9,549 bases of DNA, taken from Bacteroidota bacterium. GTDB lineage: Bacteria; Bacteroidota; Bacteroidia; SpSt-205; S141-50. The notes under the pieces were generated by a model. The model saw nothing but the letters and a program-made list of their open reading frames with translations, did no database searches and was not told where the DNA came from. A program made the translations under genes and the position numbers. The number at the start of each line of letters is the position of its first letter. Within the stretch, counting starts at the first letter, position 1. The stretch covers positions 1-9,549 of the forward strand of contig WFXK01000110.1 in NCBI GenBank assembly GCA_015490695.1, written 5' to 3'. Positions 1-7,277 of the stretch are shown piece by piece.

Positions 1-1
1 A

Positions 2-1012
2 AACATCATTATTGCTTCTATTTCTACTATCCTTATTATTGTGTTGGTCTTCATAGCGATTTTATATAATCGTCTTCAGGTTATCCGAATGCAGAGGGAT
101 ACTATTATTCAACAGAATGCAATTTTAGAGCAGCAAAAAGAGGAATTAAGAGTTCTTAGCGAGGACCTTCATCGGAAGAACTTAGCCATTACAGCACAAA
201 GTCAAGAGCTGCGGCGATTAAATGAGCAATTGCAACGGCAAAATGATGAGTTGGAACGGAAAAATAAAGCGATTACTGATTCTATTTCGTATGCCAGCCG
301 TATTCAGCGGGCATTGTTGCGTAAAAGCGATGAATTAAGAAGCGCTTTACCCCATTGTTTGGTCTACATGCCTTGTCAACAAGTATCAGGCGACTTTTAT
401 TGGATTGCCAAACAAAATGGTTGTTTTTACGTAGCGGTTGCCGATTGTACGGGACATGGTGTTCCCGGTGCGCTTATCAGCATCATGGGCATGGAATACT
501 TAAGTACTTTATTAGAAGAAGGTATCTATGAACCCCATCTGCTCCTTGACCAACTTCGCCAACACATCATTCAAACCTTAAGCGGCAGCAAAGGAGAATA
601 CCTACAAGATGGAATGGATATTGCCCTGGCAAAAATAGACTTTCATAAAAAAACCCTTTATTGGAGTGCTGCAAACAGCCATCTTTATTGTATCCAAAAC
701 AATCAGCTGATAACCTTGCAAGGGGATAAACAGCCTGTTGGTTGGTATCCTAAGATGCAACCTTTTCAACAACACACATTCCAATGGCAAGAAAACACTA
801 TTTTATGTTTCTTTTCTGATGGTTTTCCCGACCAATTTGGTGGCAAACGAGGAAAAAAATTAGGCTATAAACGGTTTCAACAACTGCTTTTAGCCATGCA
901 AAAATTTCCTATTCAAGAATGGGAACACCACTTGATAGAGGTCTTTCACCGATGGCGTGGAGAACATGAGCAAATAGACGATGTAACCTTCTTAGGAATT
1001 CAATTGCTTTAA
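2..1012 (+). CDS. Membrane-anchored SpoIIE-type PP2C serine phosphatase, 5' partial
   Basis: The reading frame is open from base 2, so the true start lies upstream of the window; the GTG at 41 falls inside a hydrophobic stretch and is unlikely to be the start. Numbering from that GTG: residues about -13 to 9 form a transmembrane helix, 12-95 a Gln/Glu/Lys-rich coiled coil, and about 105-322 a SpoIIE/PP2C phosphatase domain. The metal-binding acidic residues appear intact: D118 in SGDFYW, D135 in ADCTGHGVPGA, D260 in SDGFPDQFGG and D313/D314 in QIDDVTFLG. Known members dephosphorylate serine/threonine on partner proteins, often anti-sigma antagonists; in Bacteroidota they often carry N-terminal TPR or sensor regions, which would be off the window here. 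No kinase or STAS partner is visible, so the target is unknown. The next gene starts 13 bp downstream, suggesting co-transcription. The family call is firm, the biological role is not. Confidence 0.93.
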   Translation, partial: NIIIASISTILIIVLVFIAILYNRLQVIRMQRDTIIQQNAILEQQKEELRVLSEDLHRKNLAITAQSQELRRLNEQLQRQNDELERKNKAITDSISYASRIQRALLRKSDELRSALPHCLVYMPCQQVSGDFYWIAKQNGCFYVAVADCTGHGVPGALISIMGMEYLSTLLEEGIYEPHLLLDQLRQHIIQTLSGSKGEYLQDGMDIALAKIDFHKKTLYWSAANSHLYCIQNNQLITLQGDKQPVGWYPKMQPFQQHTFQWQENTILCFFSDGFPDQFGGKRGKKLGYKRFQQLLLAMQKFPIQEWEHHLIEVFHRWRGEHEQIDDVTFLGIQLL

Positions 1013-1025
1013 ATAGTTTTGCGCT

Positions 1026-1409
1026 ATGCAAAAACCTTTTTCTATGGGGACTGTCATAGGGCTTATTCTCATTGGTTTAGCAGCAGGGACATTAAGCGGC
1101 TTAATGGGTATTGGCGGCGGCGTTATTTTAGTCCCAGGGCTCATTTATCTCTTAGGTTATTCACAACACATGGCACAAGGCACCACCCTTGGGATGTTAG
1201 TCATGCCTGTAGGTATCTTAGGCGTCTACCTTTATTATAAAAACGGCTATGTGAACTTCAAAGCCTCATTACTGCTTGCCTTAGGATTCGTCATCGGCTC
1301 TTTATTAGGAACTAAAATCGCCGTACAACTGCCTGCCCACACCCTAAGAAAACTCTTTGCTATCCTAATGATTATCTTAGCTTTGCGCATGCTATTACAA
1401 AAATCATGA
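1026..1409 (+). CDS. Half-size TSUP (TauE/SafE family) membrane permease
   Basis: A 127-residue, strongly hydrophobic protein. Residues 18-40 carry the family signature, with GTLSGLMGIGGG at 21-32 followed by a VPGL turn, then QGTTLGMLVMP at 51-61. Likely membrane segments are about 8-28, 33-45, 54-71, 78-98 and 107-124. Full TSUP proteins are about 250 residues built of two such repeats; this has one, so it would have to work as a dimer. The family moves sulfite, sulfoacetate, thiosulfate or other organic/sulfur anions across the inner membrane; the substrate here cannot be read from sequence. The reading frame ends cleanly, and its stop overlaps the ATG of the next gene in an ATGA, so it does not look like a broken full-length gene. 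The ATG at 1026 is chosen because it places the signature at the usual distance from the N terminus. Confidence 0.85.
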   Translation: MQKPFSMGTVIGLILIGLAAGTLSGLMGIGGGVILVPGLIYLLGYSQHMAQGTTLGMLVMPVGILGVYLYYKNGYVNFKASLLLALGFVIGSLLGTKIAVQLPAHTLRKLFAILMIILALRMLLQKS

Positions 1410-1648
1410 AAACCTTAGCAAAACTTTTCTTTATTACCGGCATCTTACTAATCGCTATTGGCGCTATTTTGTATCTACTTAGCGCTACAGAACTGCATCG
1501 TTGGTTTCAATGGCTGGGAAAACTTCCCGGCGACATCCGTATAGAAAAAGAAAACGTTCGTATTTACATCCCTATCACTACTATGCTGCTACTTAGTATT
1601 CTTTTGACTTTGCTATTTAATCTCATTATACGTCTTTTTTCCCGATAA
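1406..1648 (+). CDS. DUF2905 small membrane protein
   Basis: An 80-residue protein with two transmembrane helices, about 6-26 and 56-76, separated by a short polar stretch. The stretch LGKLPGDIRIEKEN at 37-50, followed by aromatic/Pro-Thr-Thr residues (IPITTM at 55-60), is the diagnostic core of the DUF2905 family, whose members are usually 65-80 residues long. The function of the family is unknown; it is widespread in bacteria and often sits beside housekeeping genes. Translation is probably coupled to the preceding TSUP gene through the 4-bp ATGA overlap, and miaA starts 2 bp after its stop. The short length and conserved core make this a real gene rather than a chance reading frame. Confidence 0.88.
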   Translation: MKTLAKLFFITGILLIAIGAILYLLSATELHRWFQWLGKLPGDIRIEKENVRIYIPITTMLLLSILLTLLFNLIIRLFSR

Positions 1649-1650
1649 CG

Positions 1651-2547
1651 ATGGTGGAACGGCTTATTGTGATTGCTGGTCCGACCGCCTCAGGGAAAAC
1701 GCAATTAGCCATTGCTTTAGCAAAACGCCTCAAAGCCCCTATTCTTAGTGCCGATGCAAGGAAAATCTATAAATATTTAAATATAGGTACAGCCAAACCC
1801 CCCGCTGTTGTACGCAAACAAATTCCTTTTTATTTTATTGATATATTAGAACCTACAGAAACCTACAGCGCTTTTCAATATCAAAAAGAAGCAAGGGCGT
1901 TATTGCAACAAATAAACTCCTCTTATGCTATCGTAGAAGGAGGAACAGGCTTGTACATCAAAGCTTTATTAGAAGGTATCGTTACTATTCCCCCAACCCC
2001 TAAACCTATCCGAGAAAAAATTAAAACCTTCTTTCAAGAAAAAGGATTAGAAGCATTACAAAAGTGGTTAGCGAAAACCGACCCTAAAGCCTATGAAAAA
2101 ATAGACATAAAAAACCCGCGTAGAATTCAACGTGCTTTAGAAGTAAAATTAACAACAGGAAAATCTATTGTAGATTTTTGGCAACAAGAAACAGAAAGTT
2201 TAGATTTACCCACATTTAAAGTTCTACTCCAACCATCTAAGGAAGTGTTAGAGAAAAACATTCGGGAGCGAGTGCTTGCTATGTGGGAACAAGGGCTTTT
2301 ACAAGAGGTTCAATCGCTTTTAAGTCGTTTTCCTGAAGACGCCCCTGCCTTTCAAAGCATCACTTATAAAGAATGCATCGCCTACTTAAAAGATGAACAA
2401 ATTTCTGAAGAGCAAGTTATTGAAATGATGATACAAAGTAATCGCCGTTATGCTAAAAGACAACGAACATGGTTAAAAAAATATTTTCAGGCGGATTTCG
2501 TTTTAGAGGCGCCCAACGCCGAAGCGGTGCTTGAGCGAATAATCTAA
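1651..2547 (+). CDS. miaA: tRNA dimethylallyltransferase (MiaA), divergent
   Basis: A 298-residue protein, normal length for MiaA, which transfers a dimethylallyl group from DMAPP to N6 of A37 in tRNAs that read codons starting with U. Visible features are the P-loop GPTASGKT (10-17), the D35 region SADARKIY (33-40), NIGTAKP (44-50), GGTGLYIKALLEGI (97-110), NPRRIQRALEV (155-165) and YAKRQRTW (267-274). Several normally conserved positions differ from the usual family pattern as I know it: DARK rather than DSRQ at 35-38, PFYFID rather than PHYFID/PHHLID at 59-64, and ITYKE rather than xGYKE at 237-241. D35, K16, T17 and the C-terminal YAKRQ motif remain. It could be a divergent but working enzyme, or a second specialised copy, since some Bacteroidota carry two. 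The gene follows DUF2905 by 2 bp and probably shares its transcript. Confidence 0.93.
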   Translation: MVERLIVIAGPTASGKTQLAIALAKRLKAPILSADARKIYKYLNIGTAKPPAVVRKQIPFYFIDILEPTETYSAFQYQKEARALLQQINSSYAIVEGGTGLYIKALLEGIVTIPPTPKPIREKIKTFFQEKGLEALQKWLAKTDPKAYEKIDIKNPRRIQRALEVKLTTGKSIVDFWQQETESLDLPTFKVLLQPSKEVLEKNIRERVLAMWEQGLLQEVQSLLSRFPEDAPAFQSITYKECIAYLKDEQISEEQVIEMMIQSNRRYAKRQRTWLKKYFQADFVLEAPNAEAVLERII

Positions 2548-2561
2548 AAGAAACAACCTTC

Positions 2562-2599
2562 AAAAAGCCATTATTGACCATTGAAGCAGTTGCTTTTTT
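2562..2599 (+). terminator. Weak candidate intrinsic terminator after miaA
   Basis: AAAAAGC at 2562-2568 can pair with GCTTTTT at 2592-2598, ending in a run of six T (2594-2599). A shorter alternative, AAGC-AGTT-GCTT at 2584-2595, leads into the same T run. A further 6-bp pairing, CTTCAA (2558-2563) with TTGAAG (2581-2586), overlaps both and excludes them. The stems are AT-rich and the long one has a 23-nt loop, so stability is low; position after the operon-like block is the main support. Confidence 0.35.
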
Positions 2600-2606
2600 C
2601 TCTATG

Positions 2607-2635
2607 GGGGAATTCTCCTAATTTAGCCCAGAATT
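2607..2635. promoter_or_regulatory. Inverted-repeat cluster upstream of the adhesin gene; possible promoter/operator
   Basis: Within 50 bp upstream of the ATG at 2653 there is a near-palindrome GGGGAATTCTCC (2607-2618, 10 of 12 positions symmetric). A 6-bp inverted repeat AATTCT (2611-2616) / AGAATT (2630-2635) flanks TAATTTAG (2619-2626). TAATTTAG differs by one base from the Bacteroidota -7 element TAnnTTTG, but no TTG lies at the usual distance upstream, so the promoter reading is weak. Short AT-rich symmetric sites arise easily by chance. Confidence 0.2.
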
Positions 2636-2652
2636 AAAACATAGAAGGGCTT

Positions 2653-5600
2653 ATGCGATTAGTATTGTGGCTGCTGGGCTTTTCTCTGTTATGGGCACAA
2701 ACAGCAACCTACATTATTACGTTCCATCCCAATCAAGGCAATCCAGGAGGATTAAACACTGAGAACGACGATAACCTCACAGGCTGGACGCTTTTAATCA
2801 ACAGTGGGCAATTTAGCAATCCTTGGTCCGCCGCTGTTACCATCCCCTTTCCATTCCAACTCTTTGGGCAACCCGTTACAACTTTCCAAGTCAGCACGAA
2901 TGGCTTAGTCACGTTTGACAACAATTTATCGGTGAATGCACCTACAGCAGATAACACCGCTTTACCCAGTAGTGCTTTACCCAACAACACCATTGCCGTT
3001 TTTTGGGACCGATTCACCGCACAACCTCCTACAGGTACCAACGACCGCGTGTATTATAAAGTCTTTGGTTCAGCACCGAATCGTCAACTATGGATTAAAT
3101 GGTATTCTATGGAGTACGGCGACCCCACAACAGACCCCCTTACGGGAAATGCAACCTATGCCACCTTCGCCTGCGTCTTAGAAGAAAGCACCAACCGCAT
3201 CTATGTAGTAGACATGAAATACTCCTTTGCTTCAAACAGCTTCGCAACGACTGTGGGTGCTCAACAAACTTCAACTTTTGGGGTAGATTACGGAAGCAAC
3301 ATAGACCACGCTATTAGTGGAACCACAAGCCCCACCGATAACGATTATTATCTTTTTGAACCCTATACTATTTATCCTTTTAACGTAGCAACGAACAAAA
3401 TCCTATATCCAGATTTACAAAACTGCGGACAAGTACTTTTTCCTGTAGTGGAAATCAAGAACTGGGGGTCTAATCCTGCTTCTAATTTTGACGTCAGCTA
3501 TCAAGTAGACGGGGGTGCTTGGGTAACAGAAACCTTTACAGGGACGATTCCTTCTATGGCAACCGCACAATATACTTTCACCACACCCATCACAGGACTT
3601 ACTCCCGGCACTCACGTGATTAAAGTCGCTGTAAGCATCCCCTCCGATGGCGATACTTCAAACGACACCTTAGAAAAAAACTTCCCTATAAAAGTTGTTT
3701 TACCTGCTAACAATACCTTGGTAACCTTTAGTAATCCCATTACTTCACCGGATAGTTTTTACCAAGAAATAGCACCTTTAGCCTCGCTTTCTGTAAATAG
3801 TAGCATACAACAATTAGTTTTTTCAGGAGAACCTTCAGGGAACACAACTACATGGCAGACCCCTTCCACTGGAAACGAATGGAATGTTAACGAAGATTAT
3901 TCTGCTAAAGCAACCTTCTGCGTAGATGCCTCCGCGGTCTCTGCCCTTATTATGAAGTTTGACATGAAACAAACTGCCGCAAGCGCCACCTTAGCTAATA
4001 GCAACTTCAGGGTTTTAGTAAATGGTACCCAGATTTCTCCAACTTATCAACCTTCTACCCCTGCAGCTGACCCCATGACAACTTATAAATTCAACCTTAG
4101 CAGCTACGTAGGTAACTACATTGCTGTCACTTTTGAAAGCCGCTGTGCCGATGGAAGCGGCAATCCTAAGGATGCTGCGTTCTTAGATAACGTTCGTTTT
4201 TATGAACCTCCTCCTTTAGATGTGCTTCCTGTAGAGTTAATCGCCCCTACCTCTATGGAATGCGGTGACACCACCGACACCTTCTACGTCCGCATCGCCA
4301 ACGACGGACAAAACACCGCAACAAACATCACTGTAAGTGTCTTCATAAATGGTACGAGCCTAAATACAAGTGCTTCCGCGACTGTGGCGTCTTTAAATCC
4401 AGGACAAACCGCTGTTGTTGCTGTTGGACCCATTAACACCGCTCCAGGCGGTAAAGACCTAACCATCACGATTGTAACGAACTTAGCGGGCGACGGTCTA
4501 ACAGCCAACGATACCCTCATTTATACCCCCTTTATCATACGAGCACAAGTCCCTCCTCCTCAATTAAGCGATACTACAGTATGTGCTGGCAGCCGTGTGC
4601 TATTTAACTTCTCCAACCTTACTTCCAGCACTTATGAATGGTATACTGATTCGGTAGGAGGCTCTCCCTTCTACATTGGAACCATCTATAAAACCGACCC
4701 GCTTTACAACGACACTACTTTCTACATCCAAGGACCCTCTACAGAAACCTTCCACGTTGGACCGCCTGATAAAAACTTCGGTAATGGCACCTATACCTCC
4801 TCCTTCAATAACGAAGGACTGCTGTTTAATGCCTACATAGATTTTATCTTAGACTCCGTTAAAATGTATGCTAGTAGTCCAGGAAGTGCTAGCGTGATTC
4901 TAAGAGATAATGGCGGTAACTCCTTAGCAGGAAAAGTGGTTTCTCTATCCCCTGGGGAAAATGTTGTATATCTTGGCTTTAACATCACTGCTGGAAGCGG
5001 TTATCAATTAACCATCTCTTTCTCTTCTACAGACCTCTTTTACCACATCTCAGGAGCACAATACGCCTATACCTTACCTGGTGTAGTATCCATCACAGGA
5101 AACACAGAAGGAAACGACCAAGAGTATTACTATTTTTACGATTGGGTTGTCCGTATTCCTGCTTGTCCAACCAAACGTACACCGTTGAGAATCTTTGTAC
5201 TTCCTCAACCACAAGTTGATTTAGGAAGTGACCAATTGGTATGTACTTCCAGCGTTACTTTAGATTTAGGCAATCCTGGGGCGACTTATCAATGGAGCAC
5301 AGGTGCAACCACGCAACAAATCACAGTGACTTCAACCGATACCATCTGGGGTATCGCTTCCTATGGTGGAATTTGTTCGGACACCGACACTGTAGCCCTT
5401 ACTTTCGTTCCCGACCCTGTTGTTAACTTCCCTGATAGCCAAACAGTCTGCGGTGGCATTGTATTAGATGCCTACAACCCCTTCAGTACTTATCAGTGGA
5501 ATACAGGACAAGCAACTGCCAGTATCACCGTAACGAACTCAGGTACGTATTGGGTTACGGTAACAAATTACTGCAATAAAACCGCAAGTGATACCACTAT

Positions 5601-7221
5601 TATTACAGTCCTTCCAGGTCCTTTCTTTGACCTTGGCCCCCCTGATACTACCTTGTGCGAAGGAACTATTTTAACCCTCAACGCCTTTTCTGGCTCTGAC
5701 TACACTTACCAATGGAATACAGGAAGCACTTCTTGGAGCATCCAAGTCAATACTTCAGGAACATATTGGGTAGTAGCAACCAACCCCAACAATAACTGCA
5801 CCTATAGCGATACCATCACTGTTAACTTCGTCCCCTACCCCAACGTAGATTTAGGTCCAGACCTTTTAACTTGCAGCGTAGTTACGTTAGATGCAGGCAA
5901 CCCTGGCAGTACTTATCTATGGAATACCGGAGCGACCACACAAACCATAGAAGTTTCTTCCAGTGGTTGGTACTGGGTGACTGTAACCAATGATGCAGGC
6001 TGCGCTACCACAGACAGCATCTACGTGCTCTTCAGTCCAACCTTCACCATTGACTTAGGACCAGATAAAATCGTATGCGACTACTTCTACACCTTAGATG
6101 CCGGCTATGCCCCCGCTACCTATCTATGGAATACAGGCGATACAACAAAAACCATTACTGTATGGCAAGATGGTCTTTACATCGTCACAGTAACTGCCCC
6201 CGATGGCTGCGTACAAAAAGATTCTATCTATTTACGTTTTGACCCTGTGCTCACAAAGCCCTTCCCACAAGACTCCATAACAGCTTGTGGCAGTGCTTTA
6301 TTGGATGCGCAAAACCCCTTGATGCTATATCAATGGAACACAGGTGCCACGACACAACAAATCCAAGTACAACAAAGTGGAACGTACTGGGTAACTATCA
6401 CTTCTCCTTGCGGCGCTTCTTTAAGCGACACTATCTACGTAGAGGTCCATCCCGAACCCAACATCCCCCTACCTCCCGACACTACAGGCTGCGACAGCAT
6501 CCTATTGGATGCAGGAAACCCCGGTAGTACTTATCTATGGAGTACAGGGCACACCTCACAAACCCTCTTAGTCAAAGATATCGGCTACTACAGTGTCACC
6601 GTAACAACCCCAGAAGGATGTTCCGCCTCTAAAACCACTTTCGTAAACATCTATCCTACTCCTCAAGGCTATATCCAAGCCCCCAACGCCTACTATGTAG
6701 GACAATACGTCCTCTTTAGGGACATCATCCAACCCTATGCCTTGAATTATTACTGGGATTTTGGACCAGGGGCACAACCCAGTCAAACCGCTACAGGTCC
6801 AGGACCTAAATTAGTTTACTATGCCGACACAGGTTGGAAACAAGTTATGCTTATCGTCTCTAATGCCCATTGCAGTGATACCATCTACCACTGGATTCAA
6901 ATCTTAGACACTATCCAAGTAGATACGACCGATACTATCGGCAGTGCTACGACAACACCATTACCCGTAGCCATTTATTACTATCCTAACCCTGTATCAC
7001 CACAACAAACCCTTTACTTAGTCTTAAAAAATAGTTGGACAGCCTCGCTAAGCATCCAATGGATAGACCTCCGAGGAAGACGCTTAACACCTCCTATCCC
7101 CTTAGGTATTGCTAAACAGGGCACTTATGCTATTGAAGTACCTTCCTTTAGCAAAGGCATCTACTACTTAGCAGTCCGCTTAGATAAACAGCTATTCCTT
7201 TACCGAGTGATGATAGAATAA
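2653..7221 (+). CDS. Giant T9SS-secreted multidomain surface protein with Ig-like repeats
   Basis: A 1,522-residue exported protein, probably an adhesin or cell-surface/matrix component. Residues 1-15 are a Sec signal peptide (MRLVLWLLGFSLLWA, cleavage before Q16), which supports the ATG at 2653. Approximate order: 17-236 beta-rich N-terminal domain with an STNGLVTF core; 250-350 CARDB-like; 357-520 jelly-roll/MAM-like, ending FLDNVRFYE; 523-632 second CARDB-like; 637-850 Ig-like domain apparently split by an inserted domain at about 697-835; 851-1335 seven Ig-like repeats; 1336-1418 PKD-like (YYWDFGPG); 1419-1436 Thr/Asp-rich linker; 1437-1522 T9SS type A sorting domain. No catalytic signature was recognised, so an enzyme role is not supported. 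Such proteins are translocated by the Sec and T9SS systems, and the C-terminal domain is removed on export. It stands apart from both neighbours and is probably its own transcript. The ligand is unknown. Confidence 0.92.
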   Translation: MRLVLWLLGFSLLWAQTATYIITFHPNQGNPGGLNTENDDNLTGWTLLINSGQFSNPWSAAVTIPFPFQLFGQPVTTFQVSTNGLVTFDNNLSVNAPTADNTALPSSALPNNTIAVFWDRFTAQPPTGTNDRVYYKVFGSAPNRQLWIKWYSMEYGDPTTDPLTGNATYATFACVLEESTNRIYVVDMKYSFASNSFATTVGAQQTSTFGVDYGSNIDHAISGTTSPTDNDYYLFEPYTIYPFNVATNKILYPDLQNCGQVLFPVVEIKNWGSNPASNFDVSYQVDGGAWVTETFTGTIPSMATAQYTFTTPITGLTPGTHVIKVAVSIPSDGDTSNDTLEKNFPIKVVLPANNTLVTFSNPITSPDSFYQEIAPLASLSVNSSIQQLVFSGEPSGNTTTWQTPSTGNEWNVNEDYSAKATFCVDASAVSALIMKFDMKQTAASATLANSNFRVLVNGTQISPTYQPSTPAADPMTTYKFNLSSYVGNYIAVTFESRCADGSGNPKDAAFLDNVRFYEPPPLDVLPVELIAPTSMECGDTTDTFYVRIANDGQNTATNITVSVFINGTSLNTSASATVASLNPGQTAVVAVGPINTAPGGKDLTITIVTNLAGDGLTANDTLIYTPFIIRAQVPPPQLSDTTVCAGSRVLFNFSNLTSSTYEWYTDSVGGSPFYIGTIYKTDPLYNDTTFYIQGPSTETFHVGPPDKNFGNGTYTSSFNNEGLLFNAYIDFILDSVKMYASSPGSASVILRDNGGNSLAGKVVSLSPGENVVYLGFNITAGSGYQLTISFSSTDLFYHISGAQYAYTLPGVVSITGNTEGNDQEYYYFYDWVVRIPACPTKRTPLRIFVLPQPQVDLGSDQLVCTSSVTLDLGNPGATYQWSTGATTQQITVTSTDTIWGIASYGGICSDTDTVALTFVPDPVVNFPDSQTVCGGIVLDAYNPFSTYQWNTGQATASITVTNSGTYWVTVTNYCNKTASDTTIITVLPGPFFDLGPPDTTLCEGTILTLNAFSGSDYTYQWNTGSTSWSIQVNTSGTYWVVATNPNNNCTYSDTITVNFVPYPNVDLGPDLLTCSVVTLDAGNPGSTYLWNTGATTQTIEVSSSGWYWVTVTNDAGCATTDSIYVLFSPTFTIDLGPDKIVCDYFYTLDAGYAPATYLWNTGDTTKTITVWQDGLYIVTVTAPDGCVQKDSIYLRFDPVLTKPFPQDSITACGSALLDAQNPLMLYQWNTGATTQQIQVQQSGTYWVTITSPCGASLSDTIYVEVHPEPNIPLPPDTTGCDSILLDAGNPGSTYLWSTGHTSQTLLVKDIGYYSVTVTTPEGCSASKTTFVNIYPTPQGYIQAPNAYYVGQYVLFRDIIQPYALNYYWDFGPGAQPSQTATGPGPKLVYYADTGWKQVMLIVSNAHCSDTIYHWIQILDTIQVDTTDTIGSATTTPLPVAIYYYPNPVSPQQTLYLVLKNSWTASLSIQWIDLRGRRLTPPIPLGIAKQGTYAIEVPSFSKGIYYLAVRLDKQLFLYRVMIE
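4561..5202 (+). other. Ig-like domain split by an inserted beta domain (in the adhesin)
   Basis: Residues 637-696 look like the first strands of a Bacteroidota Ig-like domain, with TVCAG, EWYTDSVGGSPF and NDTTFYIQ. In uninterrupted relatives, a strand of the type C-x-S/T-x-R-x-P-V follows directly. Here that strand (ACPTKRTPLRIFVL, 837-850) is separated by about 140 residues. This insert starts with a GPPDKNFGNGTY stretch and ends YYYFYDWVVRIP, a pattern I recall from other Bacteroidota surface proteins. Boundaries are approximate. Confidence 0.6.
5890..5946 (+). repeat. DNA-level repeat unit shared with 6508-6564
   Basis: By hand alignment, 47 of 57 bases match the segment at 6508-6564. These encode the LDAGNPGSTYLW core of Ig-like repeats 4 and 7. 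Several of the differences are synonymous third-position changes. This suggests duplication or gene conversion between repeats rather than only protein-level conservation. Confidence 0.6.
6508..6564 (+). repeat. DNA-level repeat unit shared with 5890-5946
   Basis: Partner of the 5890-5946 segment, 47 of 57 bases identical by hand count, lying in the seventh Ig-like repeat. The two copies are 618 bp apart, so exact recombination between them would delete three repeats in frame (618 is divisible by 3). Confidence 0.6.
6961..7218 (+). other. T9SS type A C-terminal sorting domain (in the adhesin)
   Basis: Residues 1437-1522 show the usual order: a YPNP motif (YYYPNPVSP), a hydrophobic strand (LYLVL), a turn of the type D-x-x-G-R (DLRGRRL), SKGIYYLAVR, and a basic/hydrophobic C-terminal strand (FLYRVMIE). 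In known systems this domain targets the protein to the type IX translocon and is cleaved by PorU-type sortase. It follows a short Thr/Asp-rich linker. No T9SS machinery gene is in the window. Confidence 0.88.
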
Positions 7222-7277
7222 TCCTTTTGGAACTTTTTTTGCTTTGTTCGCGTTTAAAAGATAAAGAGTAAGGCGTT
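7222..7277. other. Short intergenic region between adhesin and persulfide dioxygenase genes
   Basis: Fifty-six AT-rich bases. A 3-bp TCC-TTTT-GGA mini-hairpin (7222-7231) precedes seven to eight T, which is too weak to call a terminator. TTGCTTTG at 7239-7246 resembles the -7 element TAnnTTTG with one mismatch, but no TTG is correctly spaced upstream. A purine stretch AAGAGTAAGG (about 7264-7273) before the ATG may help ribosome binding. I cannot tell whether the downstream gene has its own promoter here. Confidence 0.3.

Larger units (their letters stand above)
5203..6657 (+). repeat. Seven tandem Ig-like repeats of about 67-73 residues (in the adhesin)
   Basis: Repeat starts are at about residues 851, 920, 989, 1062, 1130, 1199 and 1268, ending near 1335. 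The shared pattern is DLGPD..(x)C near the start, then LDAGNPGSTYLWNTGATT, I.V, SGTYWVTVT, a C, and DTIYV. Each repeat holds two cysteines, one near residue 13 and one before the last strand, fitting one disulfide per repeat. The W-[NS]-T-G core is present in all seven. The third is the longest because of extra residues near its start and after its WVVATN strand. Confidence 0.88.

Noticed and set aside
41..43. GTG at 41 as the start of the SpoIIE gene
   Set aside because: The frame stays open back to base 2 and encodes the first half of the transmembrane helix, so the gene is cut by the window start.
1019..1240. 73-codon + frame overlapping the TSUP gene
   Set aside because: The other frame carries the TSUP signature and membrane helices, while this one is rich in Arg/His/Ser with no family pattern.
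2733..3041. 102-codon reading frame on the - strand inside the adhesin gene
   Set aside because: It lies wholly within a clear + strand domain, has no recognisable motif, and is best explained as a shadow of biased codon use.
5203..6657. Regular repeats as a CRISPR array or satellite DNA
   Set aside because: The repeats are about 200 bp, in frame, diverged at DNA level and encode Ig-like domains; there are no short identical repeats with unique spacers.
7239..7246. TTGCTTTG as a Bacteroidota -7 promoter box for the dioxygenase gene
   Set aside because: It has one mismatch at the key A and no TTG at the expected distance upstream, so it is not called as a promoter.
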